Shown: positions 15,472-24,702, numbered from the stretch's first letter. The stretch is DNA of 37,925 bases from an uncultured Clostridia bacterium (GCA_947087265.1 CAMUBY010000012.1:1-37925); one strand, 5' to 3'. A program made the numbers and translations. Notes: a model not told the origin generated them from the letters alone.

Positions 15472-18400
15472 AAAAAGCCGTTTATTGTTTTAATTTGCTT
15501 ATGTTTGCGGCAATGGTCGCGCTGGACGTATTGCTTATTTCAGACGCAAGCCTTATCTACAAAAGTACGGCAAGCGCCTGCTTTGCGGCGGCGGCAATCA
15601 TGAATTTCGTTTATGCCTTAAAATCGGGCGCAAACAGGAAATTCCCCGTGCTGATTCTGCTCGGCTGTGTGTTTGCAATGGCGGGGGACATCGTCATCTA
15701 TCAGCCGTCGGACGTCTGCTTTATGGCGGGCGCGGCGTTGTTCGCGGTGGCGCATCTGTTCTATATTTCGGCGTATTTCGTACTGTACGGGTTCCATCCC
15801 GTCGACTTGTTGTTATCGCTTGGCGTATTCGTGCCGAGCGTGCTGGTTATTACGCTCGTGCCTGTGTTTGAGTTCGGCGGCGTTCTCATGGAAGTCGTCT
15901 GCGCCGTGTATGCGCTCATCCTCTCCTGCATGGTAGGCAAAGCGCTTGCCAACCTCAGAAAGAAGACGGCGCTCTCGGTGCTGATTGCCCTCGGAAGTCT
16001 TTTGTATTTTGTTTCCGACCTCATGCTTCTGCTCAATACGTTCAGCACCGTCCGCGGCTGGACGCACGTCGTATGTCTTGCAACGTACTATCCTGCACAG
16101 TTTCTGCTTGCCTTTTCGCTGATTCTGATTGCGGAGCGCGGCGAAGTCAACGTATTCAAACGCGTTTACTGCCGTATTTTCCAAACGGTGCTCAAAATTG
16201 CGCTTCCGTTGTTGCCTTATAAAGACCCGAAAATTATAGAGAAGGTTGCGGATATTCCTGCGGTGCTCAAAGAAAACGGCAAGCGCCGCCCCTTGATTGT
16301 CACCGATAAAACGCTCCGCGGTTTGGGTATTGTCAAACCTTTGGAGGAGGCACTCTCGGCGGCAGGGATTGCATTTTCGGTTTATGACGGAGCGGTTGCT
16401 AACCCCACCACGCAGAATGCGGAAGAGGCGCGGAATCTTTATCTCGAAGAGGGGTGCGATTGCCTCGTCGGGTTCGGCGGCGGCTCGCCCGTCGACTGTG
16501 CGAAATGCGTGGGCGCACTTCTCGCGCGTCCCAAAAAGACTTTGCAAAAGTTGGGCGGTATTCTGAAAATCCGCAAAAAGATTCCTCTTTTAATTGCCGT
16601 TCCCACAACGGCGGGCACGGGCAGCGAAACGACGCTTGCGGCGGTCGTCGTGGACAGCGCAACCAGGCACAAATACGCGATTAACGATTTTCCGCTCATT
16701 CCTTCCTACGCGGTGCTGGACGAAGCGGTGTGCGCAACGCTGCCCAAACAGATTATTTCCACTACGGGTATGGACGCGCTCACGCACGCCGTAGAGGCGT
16801 ATCTCGGCAGGGGCGGAAATTCCTCCACACGCAAAGACGCGCAGGAAGCCGCAAAACTTGTGTTCGGGAATTTAGAACTTTCCTATAACGGCGACAGCGC
16901 AGCTTGCAAACAAATGCTGCTCGCGGCGCACAAGGCGGGCAGGGCGTTTTCCAAGGCGTACGTCGGCTATGTTCACGCACTCGCGCATGCGCTGGGCGGT
17001 AAATACAACGTTCCGCACGGACTTGCCAACGCCGTCATTCTGCCCGTAGTTTTGCGCGAATACGGCAAAGCCGTTCATAAAAAACTTTGGAAGTTGGCGG
17101 TTTTCTGCGGACTTGCGGAAAGTTCTGTTACCTATGCGGAGGGCGCGGAGGCGTTCATCACTAAAATCGAAGCTATGAACGAAACGTTCGGCATCGGCAA
17201 AACGTTCGCGCAAATCCGCCGCGGCGATATCGAAGAAATGGCGGCGTATGCGGAAAAGGAGGCTAATCCGCTCTATCCCGTGCCCGTACTGTGGGGAAGA
17301 GAGAAGCTCAAAACCATGTATGAAAAACTGCGCGGCGAAAACGTAGAAGAAACAGATATTTCCAAAATCGTCAAGCGTCAGCGCGAATATTTTGCGCGCG
17401 GCGAAACGCTGAACGTTGCACACCGCCGCCGTCGGTTACAGGCGCTGTATGAGGCAATCCGAGCGAATTTACCTGCGCTCCACGAAGGACTGCAAAAAGA
17501 TTTGGGCAAGAGCGAAACGGAAAGTTATATGTGCGAAACGGGGCTTGCGATGAGCGAACTTTCGTATATGCTCAAACACCTTAAAAAGTTCGCAAAGCCC
17601 AAGAGAGTGCCCACGCCGCTCGCGCAGTATATTTCCAAGAGTTACCGTTTGCCGTCGCCTTACGGCACGGTACTTATTATGAACCCCTGGAATTATCCCG
17701 TATTGCTTTCGATTGACCCGCTTGTAGACGCGGTCGCGGCAGGCAATACGGTGGTGTTGAAACTCAGCGCGTATTCGCCGAATACCAATAAGGCAATCAA
17801 AGAGATTATCGACAGCGTCTTTCCGCCCGAATATGTTACGGTGCTGTTCGGCGGCTCGCAAGTGAATAACGAGCTCATGGAAACGCAGTTCGACTATATC
17901 TTCTTTACGGGCAGTAAACGCGTGGGCAAACTCGTTTACGAGAGGGCGGCGGAGCGGCTCACGCCCGTCACGCTCGAACTCGGCGGAAAGAGCCCCTGTA
18001 TTGTGGACGAAACGGCAAATCTCAAACTTGCGGCAAAGCGGATTGTGTGGGGGAAGTTCTTGAACCTCGGTCAGACCTGCGTTGCGCCCGACTATATCTA
18101 TTGTTCCGAAAAAATTCACGACAGGTTGATTGCGGAACTCAAAAAACAGATTGCAGCGCAGTTCGGCGCTTCGCCGCTCGAAAATCCTGCCTACGGCAAG
18201 ATGATTAACGAAAAGCATTTTTCGCGCGTCTGCGGTCTGATTGACGAAACGAAAGTCGTTCACGGCGGCAAGCGGAAAGAAAGCTCGCTCAAAATTGAGC
18301 CTACAATTTTGGACGGCGTTACCTTTGACGACGCCGTGATGCAGGAAGAAATTTTCGGTCCCGTTCTTCCCGTACTTACTTACAAAGAAATCGGGGAAGC

Positions 18401-18722
18401 GGTTGCTTATATCAAAGAAAACGACTGTCCGCTTGCGCTCTATGTGTTCTCCTCGGATAAAAAGCGCATTCGGAAACTGACGGGCGAAATCGGGTTCGGC
18501 GGCGGCTGCGTTAACGACGTGGTCATTCACCTTGCAACGCCCTATATGCCGTTCGGCGGCTTCGGCGCAAGCGGAATGGGCTGCTACCACGGCAAAGCGG
18601 GTTTTGAAACGTTCAGCCACTATAAGAGCATTGTCGATAAGTCGACGCTCATCGATTTGCCTATGCGCTACCAACCCTATAAGAAACTGAATGAAATGCT
18701 CATTCGTAAATTTCTGCGTTAA
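15468..18722 (+). CDS. Fusion: YhhN/TMEM86 lysoplasmalogenase-like membrane domain + iron alcohol dehydrogenase + class-3 aldehyde dehydrogenase
   Basis: A 1084-residue protein starting at ATG 15468 (ATGA overlap with marR, AGGAGG at 15453-15458). Residues 1-222 are about eight membrane segments with YhhN/TMEM86 hallmarks: AGDIV (D74), AVAHLFYISAYF (H96), LYFVSDLMLLLN (D184) and TYYPAQFLL. Residues about 228-620 are an iron-dependent alcohol dehydrogenase with nucleotide motif GGGSPVD, PTTAGTGSE, metal ligands D436, H440, H503 and H517, and catalytic-type H507. Residues about 630-1075 are an aldehyde dehydrogenase of the fatty-aldehyde class with NPWNYP, FTGS, general base E837 (TLELGG), nucleophile C871 (GQTC) and PFGGFGASGMG. 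All catalytic residues are intact. The order ADH-ALDH is the reverse of AdhE. Known TMEM86 enzymes split lysoplasmalogen into a fatty aldehyde and a glycerophospho-base. One chain could therefore release and process the aldehyde. The joint function is inference. Confidence 0.9.
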   Translation: MKKAVYCFNLLMFAAMVALDVLLISDASLIYKSTASACFAAAAIMNFVYALKSGANRKFPVLILLGCVFAMAGDIVIYQPSDVCFMAGAALFAVAHLFYISAYFVLYGFHPVDLLLSLGVFVPSVLVITLVPVFEFGGVLMEVVCAVYALILSCMVGKALANLRKKTALSVLIALGSLLYFVSDLMLLLNTFSTVRGWTHVVCLATYYPAQFLLAFSLILIAERGEVNVFKRVYCRIFQTVLKIALPLLPYKDPKIIEKVADIPAVLKENGKRRPLIVTDKTLRGLGIVKPLEEALSAAGIAFSVYDGAVANPTTQNAEEARNLYLEEGCDCLVGFGGGSPVDCAKCVGALLARPKKTLQKLGGILKIRKKIPLLIAVPTTAGTGSETTLAAVVVDSATRHKYAINDFPLIPSYAVLDEAVCATLPKQIISTTGMDALTHAVEAYLGRGGNSSTRKDAQEAAKLVFGNLELSYNGDSAACKQMLLAAHKAGRAFSKAYVGYVHALAHALGGKYNVPHGLANAVILPVVLREYGKAVHKKLWKLAVFCGLAESSVTYAEGAEAFITKIEAMNETFGIGKTFAQIRRGDIEEMAAYAEKEANPLYPVPVLWGREKLKTMYEKLRGENVEETDISKIVKRQREYFARGETLNVAHRRRRLQALYEAIRANLPALHEGLQKDLGKSETESYMCETGLAMSELSYMLKHLKKFAKPKRVPTPLAQYISKSYRLPSPYGTVLIMNPWNYPVLLSIDPLVDAVAAGNTVVLKLSAYSPNTNKAIKEIIDSVFPPEYVTVLFGGSQVNNELMETQFDYIFFTGSKRVGKLVYERAAERLTPVTLELGGKSPCIVDETANLKLAAKRIVWGKFLNLGQTCVAPDYIYCSEKIHDRLIAELKKQIAAQFGASPLENPAYGKMINEKHFSRVCGLIDETKVVHGGKRKESSLKIEPTILDGVTFDDAVMQEEIFGPVLPVLTYKEIGEAVAYIKENDCPLALYVFSSDKKRIRKLTGEIGFGGGCVNDVVIHLATPYMPFGGFGASGMGCYHGKAGFETFSHYKSIVDKSTLIDLPMRYQPYKKLNEMLIRKFLR

Positions 18723-18741
18723 CGTTTTATGAGATGAAAAA

Positions 18742-18768
18742 GGGCGCGGCTCCCAAGGAGCCGCGCCC
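18742..18768. terminator. Bidirectional terminator between the fusion gene and tag
   Basis: GGGCGCGGCTCC (18742-18753) pairs with GGAGCCGCGCCC (18757-18768), a 12-bp GC-rich stem with a 3-base loop. AAAAA on the left serves the minus strand and CATTTTATTT on the right serves the plus strand. Confidence 0.85.
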
Positions 18769-18782
18769 GCATTTTATTTCCG

Positions 18783-19337
18783 TTATTTTGCAAAATCGCA
18801 TTCGGGTTCGTGGTCGTCGATAACGCCCACGGCTTGCAGGTAAGAATAAATAATCGTAGAGCCTACAAACCGCATTCCGCGTTTTTGTAAATCTTTTGAA
18901 ATTTCGTCGGAAAGGGGAGAGGTGGCGCGCAAAACGCCGTCGCGGTTGACAGTCTGTTTTCCGCCCGTAAACTTTTTGATATAGTTTGCAAAAGTGCCGT
19001 ATTCGCGTTGAATCTCCATGAAAATCGCCGCGTTGTTCACCGCCGCTTTTATTTTCAGGCGGTTGCGGATGATGCCTTTGTCTTGTGCAAGTTCGGCTTG
19101 CTTTTCGGGTGAGTAATTTGCAATCTTTGTGTAATCGAACCCGTCGAACGCCTTGCGGAACGCTTCGCGCTTGTTCAGCACGCATTCCCAGGAAAGTCCT
19201 GCCTGAAAACTTTCCAGTAAAAGCATTTCAAACAGGTAGTTTTCGTCGTCGTTCGGCTTTCCCCATTCTTCGTCGTGATAGCGCACATACAGCGGATTTT
19301 TAAGGTTTACCCAGCAGCAACGTTTTATTTCAGCCAT
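18783..19337 (-). CDS. tag: DNA-3-methyladenine glycosylase I
   Basis: A 184-residue base-excision repair enzyme that removes 3-methyladenine from alkylated DNA. The start is ATG 19337, with GGGAG nine bases upstream; a TTG three codons earlier has no spacing to that site. It follows E. coli Tag closely: RCCWVN, LYVRYHDEEWG, LESFQAGLSW and KRGMRFVGSTIIYSYLQAVG. The zinc-snap ligands are present: Cys near residue 7, His21, and the DHEPEC His and Cys at the C-terminus. It is monocistronic with its own promoter. Confidence 0.95.
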   Translation of the reverse strand: MAEIKRCCWVNLKNPLYVRYHDEEWGKPNDDENYLFEMLLLESFQAGLSWECVLNKREAFRKAFDGFDYTKIANYSPEKQAELAQDKGIIRNRLKIKAAVNNAAIFMEIQREYGTFANYIKKFTGGKQTVNRDGVLRATSPLSDEISKDLQKRGMRFVGSTIIYSYLQAVGVIDDHEPECDFAK

Positions 19338-19377
19338 TTCCCGCAACTCCCGTTAAAATTTTTTTCGGTTTGCGGAT

Positions 19378-19405
19378 ATTATAACAAGATATAAAATTTT
19401 GTCAA
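19378..19405 (-). promoter_or_regulatory. Sigma-A promoter of tag
   Basis: Minus strand: TTGACA (19405-19400), a 16-base spacer and TATAAT (19383-19378). It lies back to back with the starch-locus promoter, 20 bases away. Confidence 0.8.
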
Positions 19406-19424
19406 ATTTTTTTTACAAAAAGTA

Positions 19425-19453
19425 TTGACAAAACATATAAAGTGTGTTAGAAT
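19425..19453 (+). promoter_or_regulatory. Main promoter of the starch/maltodextrin locus
   Basis: TTGACA (19425-19430), a 17-base spacer and TAGAAT (19448-19453). The predicted leader to the first lipoprotein ATG is about 190 bases and contains the palindrome TGCGTAACGCA (19520-19530) and a LacI-type operator. Confidence 0.85.
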
Positions 19454-19555
19454 GTGAAAAAATAAAAAAGATTGAAAATAAATAACAGTTATCCTTTTCA
19501 GTAACGTGTCCGAAGAAAATGCGTAACGCAAAGGGTATTTTATTTTCAAATCTTA

Positions 19556-19567
19556 TTAAACGGTTAA
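19556..19567 (+). promoter_or_regulatory. LacI-type operator O1
   Basis: TTAAACGGTTAA is a near-palindrome with a central CG, the usual form of LacI/GalR-family sites. A 15-base match (TATTAAACGGTTAAC) recurs at the same position before the amylase gene. It lies about 100 bases downstream of the promoter, as a transcription roadblock would. Confidence 0.6.
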
Positions 19568-19647
19568 CTAAACTCGGTGTTAATGAAAAATTGAGGAAAT
19601 CAATTCTTTCAAATCACATAAAAAATCTTTATAAGAGAGGAAAAGGT

Positions 19648-21290
19648 ATGAAGAAGACAAAAATCCTGATGACGACGCTTGCTGTCGCCACGCTTGCTGT
19701 CGGCTGCGGCGTGCTTGCCGCGTGCGGCGGGAACGAAGATACTGCCTACGATATTACGTTCGACGCGAACGGCGGAACGTATGCGGAAAGCGCGACGACG
19801 GTCGTTGTAAAAACGGATAAAGACGGTAGAATTGCGCAAAGCCCTGCTGACCCTACAAGAGAGGGGGGGGTATCTTCACGTTCAACGGCTATAATACGGT
19901 CAAAGAAGGAACGGGCGACGCGGTTACGTTCGGCGCGGAAGGTTATCAGTTCAAGAGTTCCGCAACCGTTTATGCGCAGTGGAAACAGGAATATCAGTTA
20001 ACGCTCAACGCGGGCGAGCACGGGTTATTCGGCACAGAGAGCACCGCTAACGTAGTTACCGTAGACGGAAAGCTTCCCGCAATTACGACGCTTACGCCTG
20101 CTTCCGGCTGGAAACTGACGGGTTGGGTAGACGAAGAAGAAAACGAAGTTACCGCAGAAACCGTATTTACGGCAAACGCAACCCTTACCGCGCAGTGGAG
20201 CATGATTAACGGCATATATTCCAAAGACGGTAACCTTCTTGCGGAATTGGAAGAAACCGACCACGCAGGATACCTGAGACAGCTGGCAGGCGTTGTTTCG
20301 CTGAAAGCGGGCGACGAAGTTGTTTTGAAAATCGACGGCAGTATGTTGACGCATACCCCGACGACTGCCGAACTGTGGACTGACTCTTGCTACGGCATCG
20401 AATTCAGTCAGGAGAAAGCAACGTTCACCGCGAAAGAGAGCATTTTAGGTGTCGCTGGTGCAAGACCGTTTAACGTTTATGCAAAGTTCTGGACGGATAA
20501 CAATGTGAAATTCGGCTGGACGATTACGATGGATGACGGCGAAAGAGACCCCATCGTAGAGGGCGGCGCATACCTCGTCGGTGCAAATCTTACGGTTGGC
20601 GAACACACCGAGGCGGATGCGTGGAAGTTGATTAAAGATTTCTATATCAATCCCGAAGGCGGTCTGAAAGTAACGCTTACAGAAAATTCGGAGTTCAAGG
20701 TTGCGAAATGTGTGGGCGGAAAAATCAATTGGGATTCTAACCCTCAATATAAGATGGCGGACGGTTACAAAGCAGAAAACTATCTGAATCTCCCTGGCTC
20801 AGACAACGGTAAGGCATGGGCGCCCGGTGAATACACGATTACCGTAGACGTAGATACCTGGACGTTCACCTTCACGCCCGGCGAGGACGTGGAACCCGAT
20901 GAAGTTCAATACGAACTTCGTTACTTTATCAAGGGAAAGTTGGTTACGGAGAATTGGCAGAATAAGACGGAGGATAAATACGAATTAAAGCAGAGCAGCA
21001 CGGACGAAAACATTTATGAATTGACGATTGACCTCGCAGAAAACGACGAGTTTATGTTCAATGGTATGAACGTAGACGTAGCCGGCAAACGTCCTGCTAC
21101 GGGGGCGAATCAATTCATCAAGGGAGACAGTTTGGAAGAGGGAATCACTTGCGTTACGGGCACGGGCAACATGACGGCCGTCGCAGCAGGTACCTACACG
21201 TTCACCTACAACGCTACTACGCAGAAACTGTCCGTTACGTTCGAGGCGGAAAGCGCGGGCGGCGACGAAGCGGTAGAAGGCAACGAATAA
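19648..21290 (+). CDS. Surface lipoprotein with InlB-type repeats and starch-binding-like modules, frameshifted at a G8 tract
   Basis: The start is ATG 19648 behind GAGAGGAAAAGG. A lipoprotein signal ends at LAAC (Cys26). The frame reads through ITFDANGGTY, then hits eight G at 19863-19870 and shifts. The next frame is open without a stop from 19851 to the TAA at 21288-21290 and continues the same domain (IFTFNGYNT, then VYAQW). Adding one G or removing two restores about 547 residues. The restored protein has two Listeria-Bacteroides-type repeats ending in YAQW and TAQW, then two beta-sandwich modules (AYLVGANLTVG and YELRYFIKGKLV) like SusE/F or carbohydrate-binding domains. It opens the starch locus. 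The shift is either an assembly error, decay, or phase variation. Confidence 0.7.
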
Positions 21291-21310
21291 AATTTCAGAA
21301 TAAGCAGCAG

Positions 21311-21346
21311 AGTATTTTTCGGGCTGAAATATGCCCGAAAAATACT
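21311..21346 (+). other. Long intergenic hairpin between lipoprotein and amylase genes
   Basis: AGTATTTTTCGGGC (21311-21324) and its exact complement at 21333-21346 form a 14-bp stem with an 8-base loop. No T run follows, so it is unlikely to be an efficient terminator. It may set the ratio of upstream to downstream mRNA through processing or stabilisation. Confidence 0.6.
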
Positions 21347-21355
21347 CCTGTTCTA

Positions 21356-21367
21356 TTAAACGGTTAA
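21356..21367 (+). promoter_or_regulatory. LacI-type operator O2
   Basis: A second exact TTAAACGGTTAA, 32 bases before the amylase ATG. I see no good promoter immediately upstream, so it may act as an internal roadblock or loop with O1, 1800 bases away. Confidence 0.6.
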
Positions 21368-21398
21368 CGAAGCCAACGGGAACGTGAAAGGAGAAATT

Positions 21399-23807
21399 AT
21401 GAAAAAGAAGAGTTTATTCAGCATTTTGCTCGCCTTCTTAATGATGTTCGGCTGTCTGGTAACGGCGGTTGCCTGCGGAGATTCCGATAAAGAAGATTAC
21501 GTCGTCGACGACAAAGTGGCGCAGGAGTACGAAAAGAATCTGAATTGGGGGCAGGCAAACCACCTGTACATTCACTATCTCCGCGGCGCGCATTCGACCT
21601 CGGAGCAGGGCACGGTCAATTCTGCCGCAAAGCCCGATTATTCAACGCAAATCAAGTCTTCCGTTTACGGAGACTGGGGGCTTTGGGTTTGGGAATATTT
21701 CCCCACCAACAGCGAAGGCAGAGCGTTCTATCCCATGAAGATAGACGAATCCGGCGCCGTTTACGATATCGATTTGAATGCGTCTTATTCTGATGCGGGC
21801 TGGAACGAAAACACGCTCAACAATAAAGGGCTTACCATCAGTTACGGCGAGGCGCTGCGTCTGGGCATTCAGGTCTTTTCGCAGGATAGCCGTATGAACG
21901 GTACGGGTTTCTGGGTAAACGACGGCGGCGACGTTTACGTTGTGCTCGAAGACGCCAAGCGCGATAAGGGCGACTATCACTGGTTCGTCCGTCAGGGCTC
22001 GGTGCAGGAGGGTTCGCCGAAGTTTGCGTCTACCGCGGTAGACGACCCTTATGCTGAAATTCCCGAAGGTTCGGCTACGACGAAATACGACGTTATCTCC
22101 AACCGCGGAAACAATAACGTTTACAAGCAGCAGCCCGTTGCAGAGGGCTGGGAAAACAACAGCGTAGGTTATCAGGTATTTATTGCCTCGTTTGCCGACA
22201 GCGACGGCGACGGCATGGGCGATTTACGCGGCGTTATTTCCAAACTCGATTATCTTAAAGATTTGGGTATCGATACGCTTTGGCTGACGCCTTTCCAGCA
22301 CTCCAATTCTTACCACGGTTACGATATTATGGACTACTTCACGGTCGACCCGCGTTTCGGTACGCTCGACGACTACCGTGAACTGCTTTATCAGGCGCAC
22401 AAACGCGGCATGAAAGTTCTTATGGACTTCGTGCTCAATCATACGTCGCCTTCCAACCCGTGGTTTACAAAATCGCAAAATCTCGTGAAAGAGACGGTTC
22501 GGCTGCCCGACGGCAGTACGAAAGAAATCGACTACCGTAATTTCTATACCTGGCAGAACGAAGCGTACGTCAGCGGATTAACCGAAAGCCAAAAGAAACA
22601 ATGGTTTAAGGATTCCAACGGCTATTATTTCTATTCGAGTTTCGGCTCCTCCATGCCCGAACTGAATTTCGACTACCAGGCAACGCGCGACGCAATTTTA
22701 GAAGTTGCGCTTTACTGGATGAGTTTCGGGTTAGACGGTTTCCGTCTTGACGCGGTGAAACATATCTACATGGCAAACGAGAATCCCGAATGTTCCGACC
22801 AGGTCATTACGGATATCTCCGCCGACGGCGATTATTCGTTCGACATGAAGAAGGACGCTCATTTCTTTATGGAATTCAACGCAAAACTCAAAGCGAGCTA
22901 TCCCAACGCTTTGCTTGTCGGCGAAAACTTCAACGGCGACCCCATGAAACTTGCGGGACTTTATGGGGGCATGGATTCGCAGTTCAATTTCAACTGGTAT
23001 TACGATACCACCGATTCTCTCACGAGAATTGCAGGCGGTTCGATTACGGACGGCATGAACGCGGCGAAGAAAGCAATCAACCAATACGACGCGGCGCAAT
23101 TTGACTTCTCGCTCTACCGCAAAGATTATATCGACGGCGTATTCACGTCCAATCACGACGTACAGCGCGCACGCGATAAATTATCCGGTTCCGCTACGGG
23201 CGTGAACCGCAGCGCCGTGCTCGGCGACGCCGTTTGGACTTCGTCCGAAAGCCTGACGAAACTCTGGGCGGGAATGTGCCTTACAATTCCAGGCATGACT
23301 TGGATTTACAACGGCGACGAACTCGGGATGTTCGGTTCCAAAACGCCGAACGCCGCAGGCGAGGGCACGGGGCACGAAGACCGATGGTACCGTCAGCCCA
23401 TGAAGTGGACGACGACTCTCGGCGGCAGCAGTTATAACTGCTCGTATCCCATCGGCTTTAATAATTACGTCATGACGTGGGACGCTCTCAATAAGCAGCT
23501 TCCGGGCGTGGAAGAACAGAAAGCGGACGCGAATTCCATGTACAATACGTATAAAAAACTCATTGAAATTCGGAAAGCGAACCCCGTGTTGGCAAGGGGA
23601 ACAGTAGTTTCCCACTATACGGCAGGGCGGGTCATCTGCTATTCCGTCACCGACGGAACAAGCGAAATTCTCGTTTACGTCAATGCGGGAAAATCGGCAA
23701 TGTCGTCCTATGCGCTTCCCGAAGGCTCAAAGCTTTTATACGGCAGCGGAATGGACGCTTCTAAACAGGTTCCCGCAATGTCCATGTTAATCTATCAGGT
23801 GAAATAA
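21399..23807 (+). CDS. Cell-surface GH13 alpha-amylase/pullulanase-type lipoprotein with CBM41-like domain
   Basis: An 802-residue protein. ATG 21399 follows AAAGGAGA; the GTG at 21384 overlaps that site. A lipoprotein signal ends at AVAC (Cys26). Residues about 48-170 (LYIHYLRG, WGLWVWEYFP, AVYDIDLNA) resemble the CBM41 pullulanase-associated starch-binding fold. The GH13 barrel follows from about 260: YQVFIASFADSDGDGMGDLRG, DFVLNHTS, nucleophile D451 (FRLDAVKH), acid E509 (VGENFNG) and D587 (SNHDVQRA). A C-terminal beta domain closes it. It would cut starch-type glucan at the outer face of the membrane and feed the importer. Exact bond specificity (alpha-1,4 or 1,6) cannot be fixed from sequence alone. 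Confidence 0.9.
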   Translation: MKKKSLFSILLAFLMMFGCLVTAVACGDSDKEDYVVDDKVAQEYEKNLNWGQANHLYIHYLRGAHSTSEQGTVNSAAKPDYSTQIKSSVYGDWGLWVWEYFPTNSEGRAFYPMKIDESGAVYDIDLNASYSDAGWNENTLNNKGLTISYGEALRLGIQVFSQDSRMNGTGFWVNDGGDVYVVLEDAKRDKGDYHWFVRQGSVQEGSPKFASTAVDDPYAEIPEGSATTKYDVISNRGNNNVYKQQPVAEGWENNSVGYQVFIASFADSDGDGMGDLRGVISKLDYLKDLGIDTLWLTPFQHSNSYHGYDIMDYFTVDPRFGTLDDYRELLYQAHKRGMKVLMDFVLNHTSPSNPWFTKSQNLVKETVRLPDGSTKEIDYRNFYTWQNEAYVSGLTESQKKQWFKDSNGYYFYSSFGSSMPELNFDYQATRDAILEVALYWMSFGLDGFRLDAVKHIYMANENPECSDQVITDISADGDYSFDMKKDAHFFMEFNAKLKASYPNALLVGENFNGDPMKLAGLYGGMDSQFNFNWYYDTTDSLTRIAGGSITDGMNAAKKAINQYDAAQFDFSLYRKDYIDGVFTSNHDVQRARDKLSGSATGVNRSAVLGDAVWTSSESLTKLWAGMCLTIPGMTWIYNGDELGMFGSKTPNAAGEGTGHEDRWYRQPMKWTTTLGGSSYNCSYPIGFNNYVMTWDALNKQLPGVEEQKADANSMYNTYKKLIEIRKANPVLARGTVVSHYTAGRVICYSVTDGTSEILVYVNAGKSAMSSYALPEGSKLLYGSGMDASKQVPAMSMLIYQVK

Positions 23808-23820
23808 GGAGAGAATGAGC

Positions 23821-24702
23821 ATGAAAAAGTTTTTAGCGGTTACTTTTGCGGCGGTCATGACGCTCGGCGGTGCGGCGGCTTTCACGGCGTGCGGAAATTC
23901 CGACCAGTCTCCCGTACTCTATCTTGTTCCCGGAACGTATCTTGCGGAAGGTACGCAGGTAGAGAATACTTTGAGCGCCGAGGGTTTAAAGAAACTCACG
24001 CAAGCCGATTGTGAAAAAATTCATACCGAAAACGTTTATCAGTGTTCGCTTGCGGCGGGGGAAACACTCCCCGTGCCTTCGAGCAGCAGAACGGATAAAG
24101 ATGGTACGCCTTATACCTTTAACGGCTGGTGGACGATTGTCGACGCGACGGTCACTTATTTTGACAAAGTACCCGAACTCACCGAAACAACGTATCTTTA
24201 TGCCGATTGGCGCGCCGATTTATCCCAGCGCAAAGACCCCGTGGTTCCCGACTCTTCGACCGCAGTGACAACCGCACATTATCTGTCGGTTGTGCGTGCG
24301 GCGGCGGAAGGGGAGGATGCGGAAAATACGGAAATTAAAATTCCGCTTTATATTTCCGGAACAGACGTTTCGGGAGCCTTTGATTTCGGCTACGGAAAAC
24401 CCGTTCAGCTTTACAACGACTGGTTTGAACTTTGCCCCGGCGACGAAATTACCGTTTACACAACGGGACTTAACGCTTCCGAAGAACCGCAGATTTCTCC
24501 GATTGCAGACGGCGATAAAAAGCCTGGCATTACCTTGGAAAGCAGTTCTTCCGAAAACAACGACACGAACGATTATCTGGCGGTTGTAATCGGAACGGTT
24601 CAGTTGACCTATACGGCAGCTTCGGCAAAACATTTCAGAATTTATATTAAATTTTATAACGACGGCTCGACCATGACGGTGTATATGCAGCCGAAAGATT
24701 AA
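23821..24702 (+). CDS. Surface lipoprotein of the starch locus, with one InlB-type repeat
   Basis: A 293-residue protein. ATG 23821 sits nine bases after AAGGAG (23806-23811); an ATG two codons earlier is too close to that site. The signal peptide ends at FTAC (Cys24). Residues about 90-133 form a Listeria-Bacteroides-type repeat (YTFNGWW to YLYADW) related to those in the first lipoprotein of the locus. The C-terminal half is beta-rich and acidic, with no motif I can name. It lies 13 bases after the amylase gene. A carbohydrate-capture or spacer role at the surface is likely by context. Confidence 0.65.
   Translation: MKKFLAVTFAAVMTLGGAAAFTACGNSDQSPVLYLVPGTYLAEGTQVENTLSAEGLKKLTQADCEKIHTENVYQCSLAAGETLPVPSSSRTDKDGTPYTFNGWWTIVDATVTYFDKVPELTETTYLYADWRADLSQRKDPVVPDSSTAVTTAHYLSVVRAAAEGEDAENTEIKIPLYISGTDVSGAFDFGYGKPVQLYNDWFELCPGDEITVYTTGLNASEEPQISPIADGDKKPGITLESSSSENNDTNDYLAVVIGTVQLTYTAASAKHFRIYIKFYNDGSTMTVYMQPKD

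Noticed and set aside
17469..18674. 401-codon minus-strand frame opposite the aldehyde dehydrogenase part
   Set aside because: The plus-strand frame has intact catalytic residues; the antisense frame has no recognisable domain.
19519..19647. N-terminal extension of the first lipoprotein from ATG 19519
   Set aside because: It would place 43 residues before a typical lipoprotein signal peptide and would overlap operator O1. ATG 19648 has a proper ribosome site.
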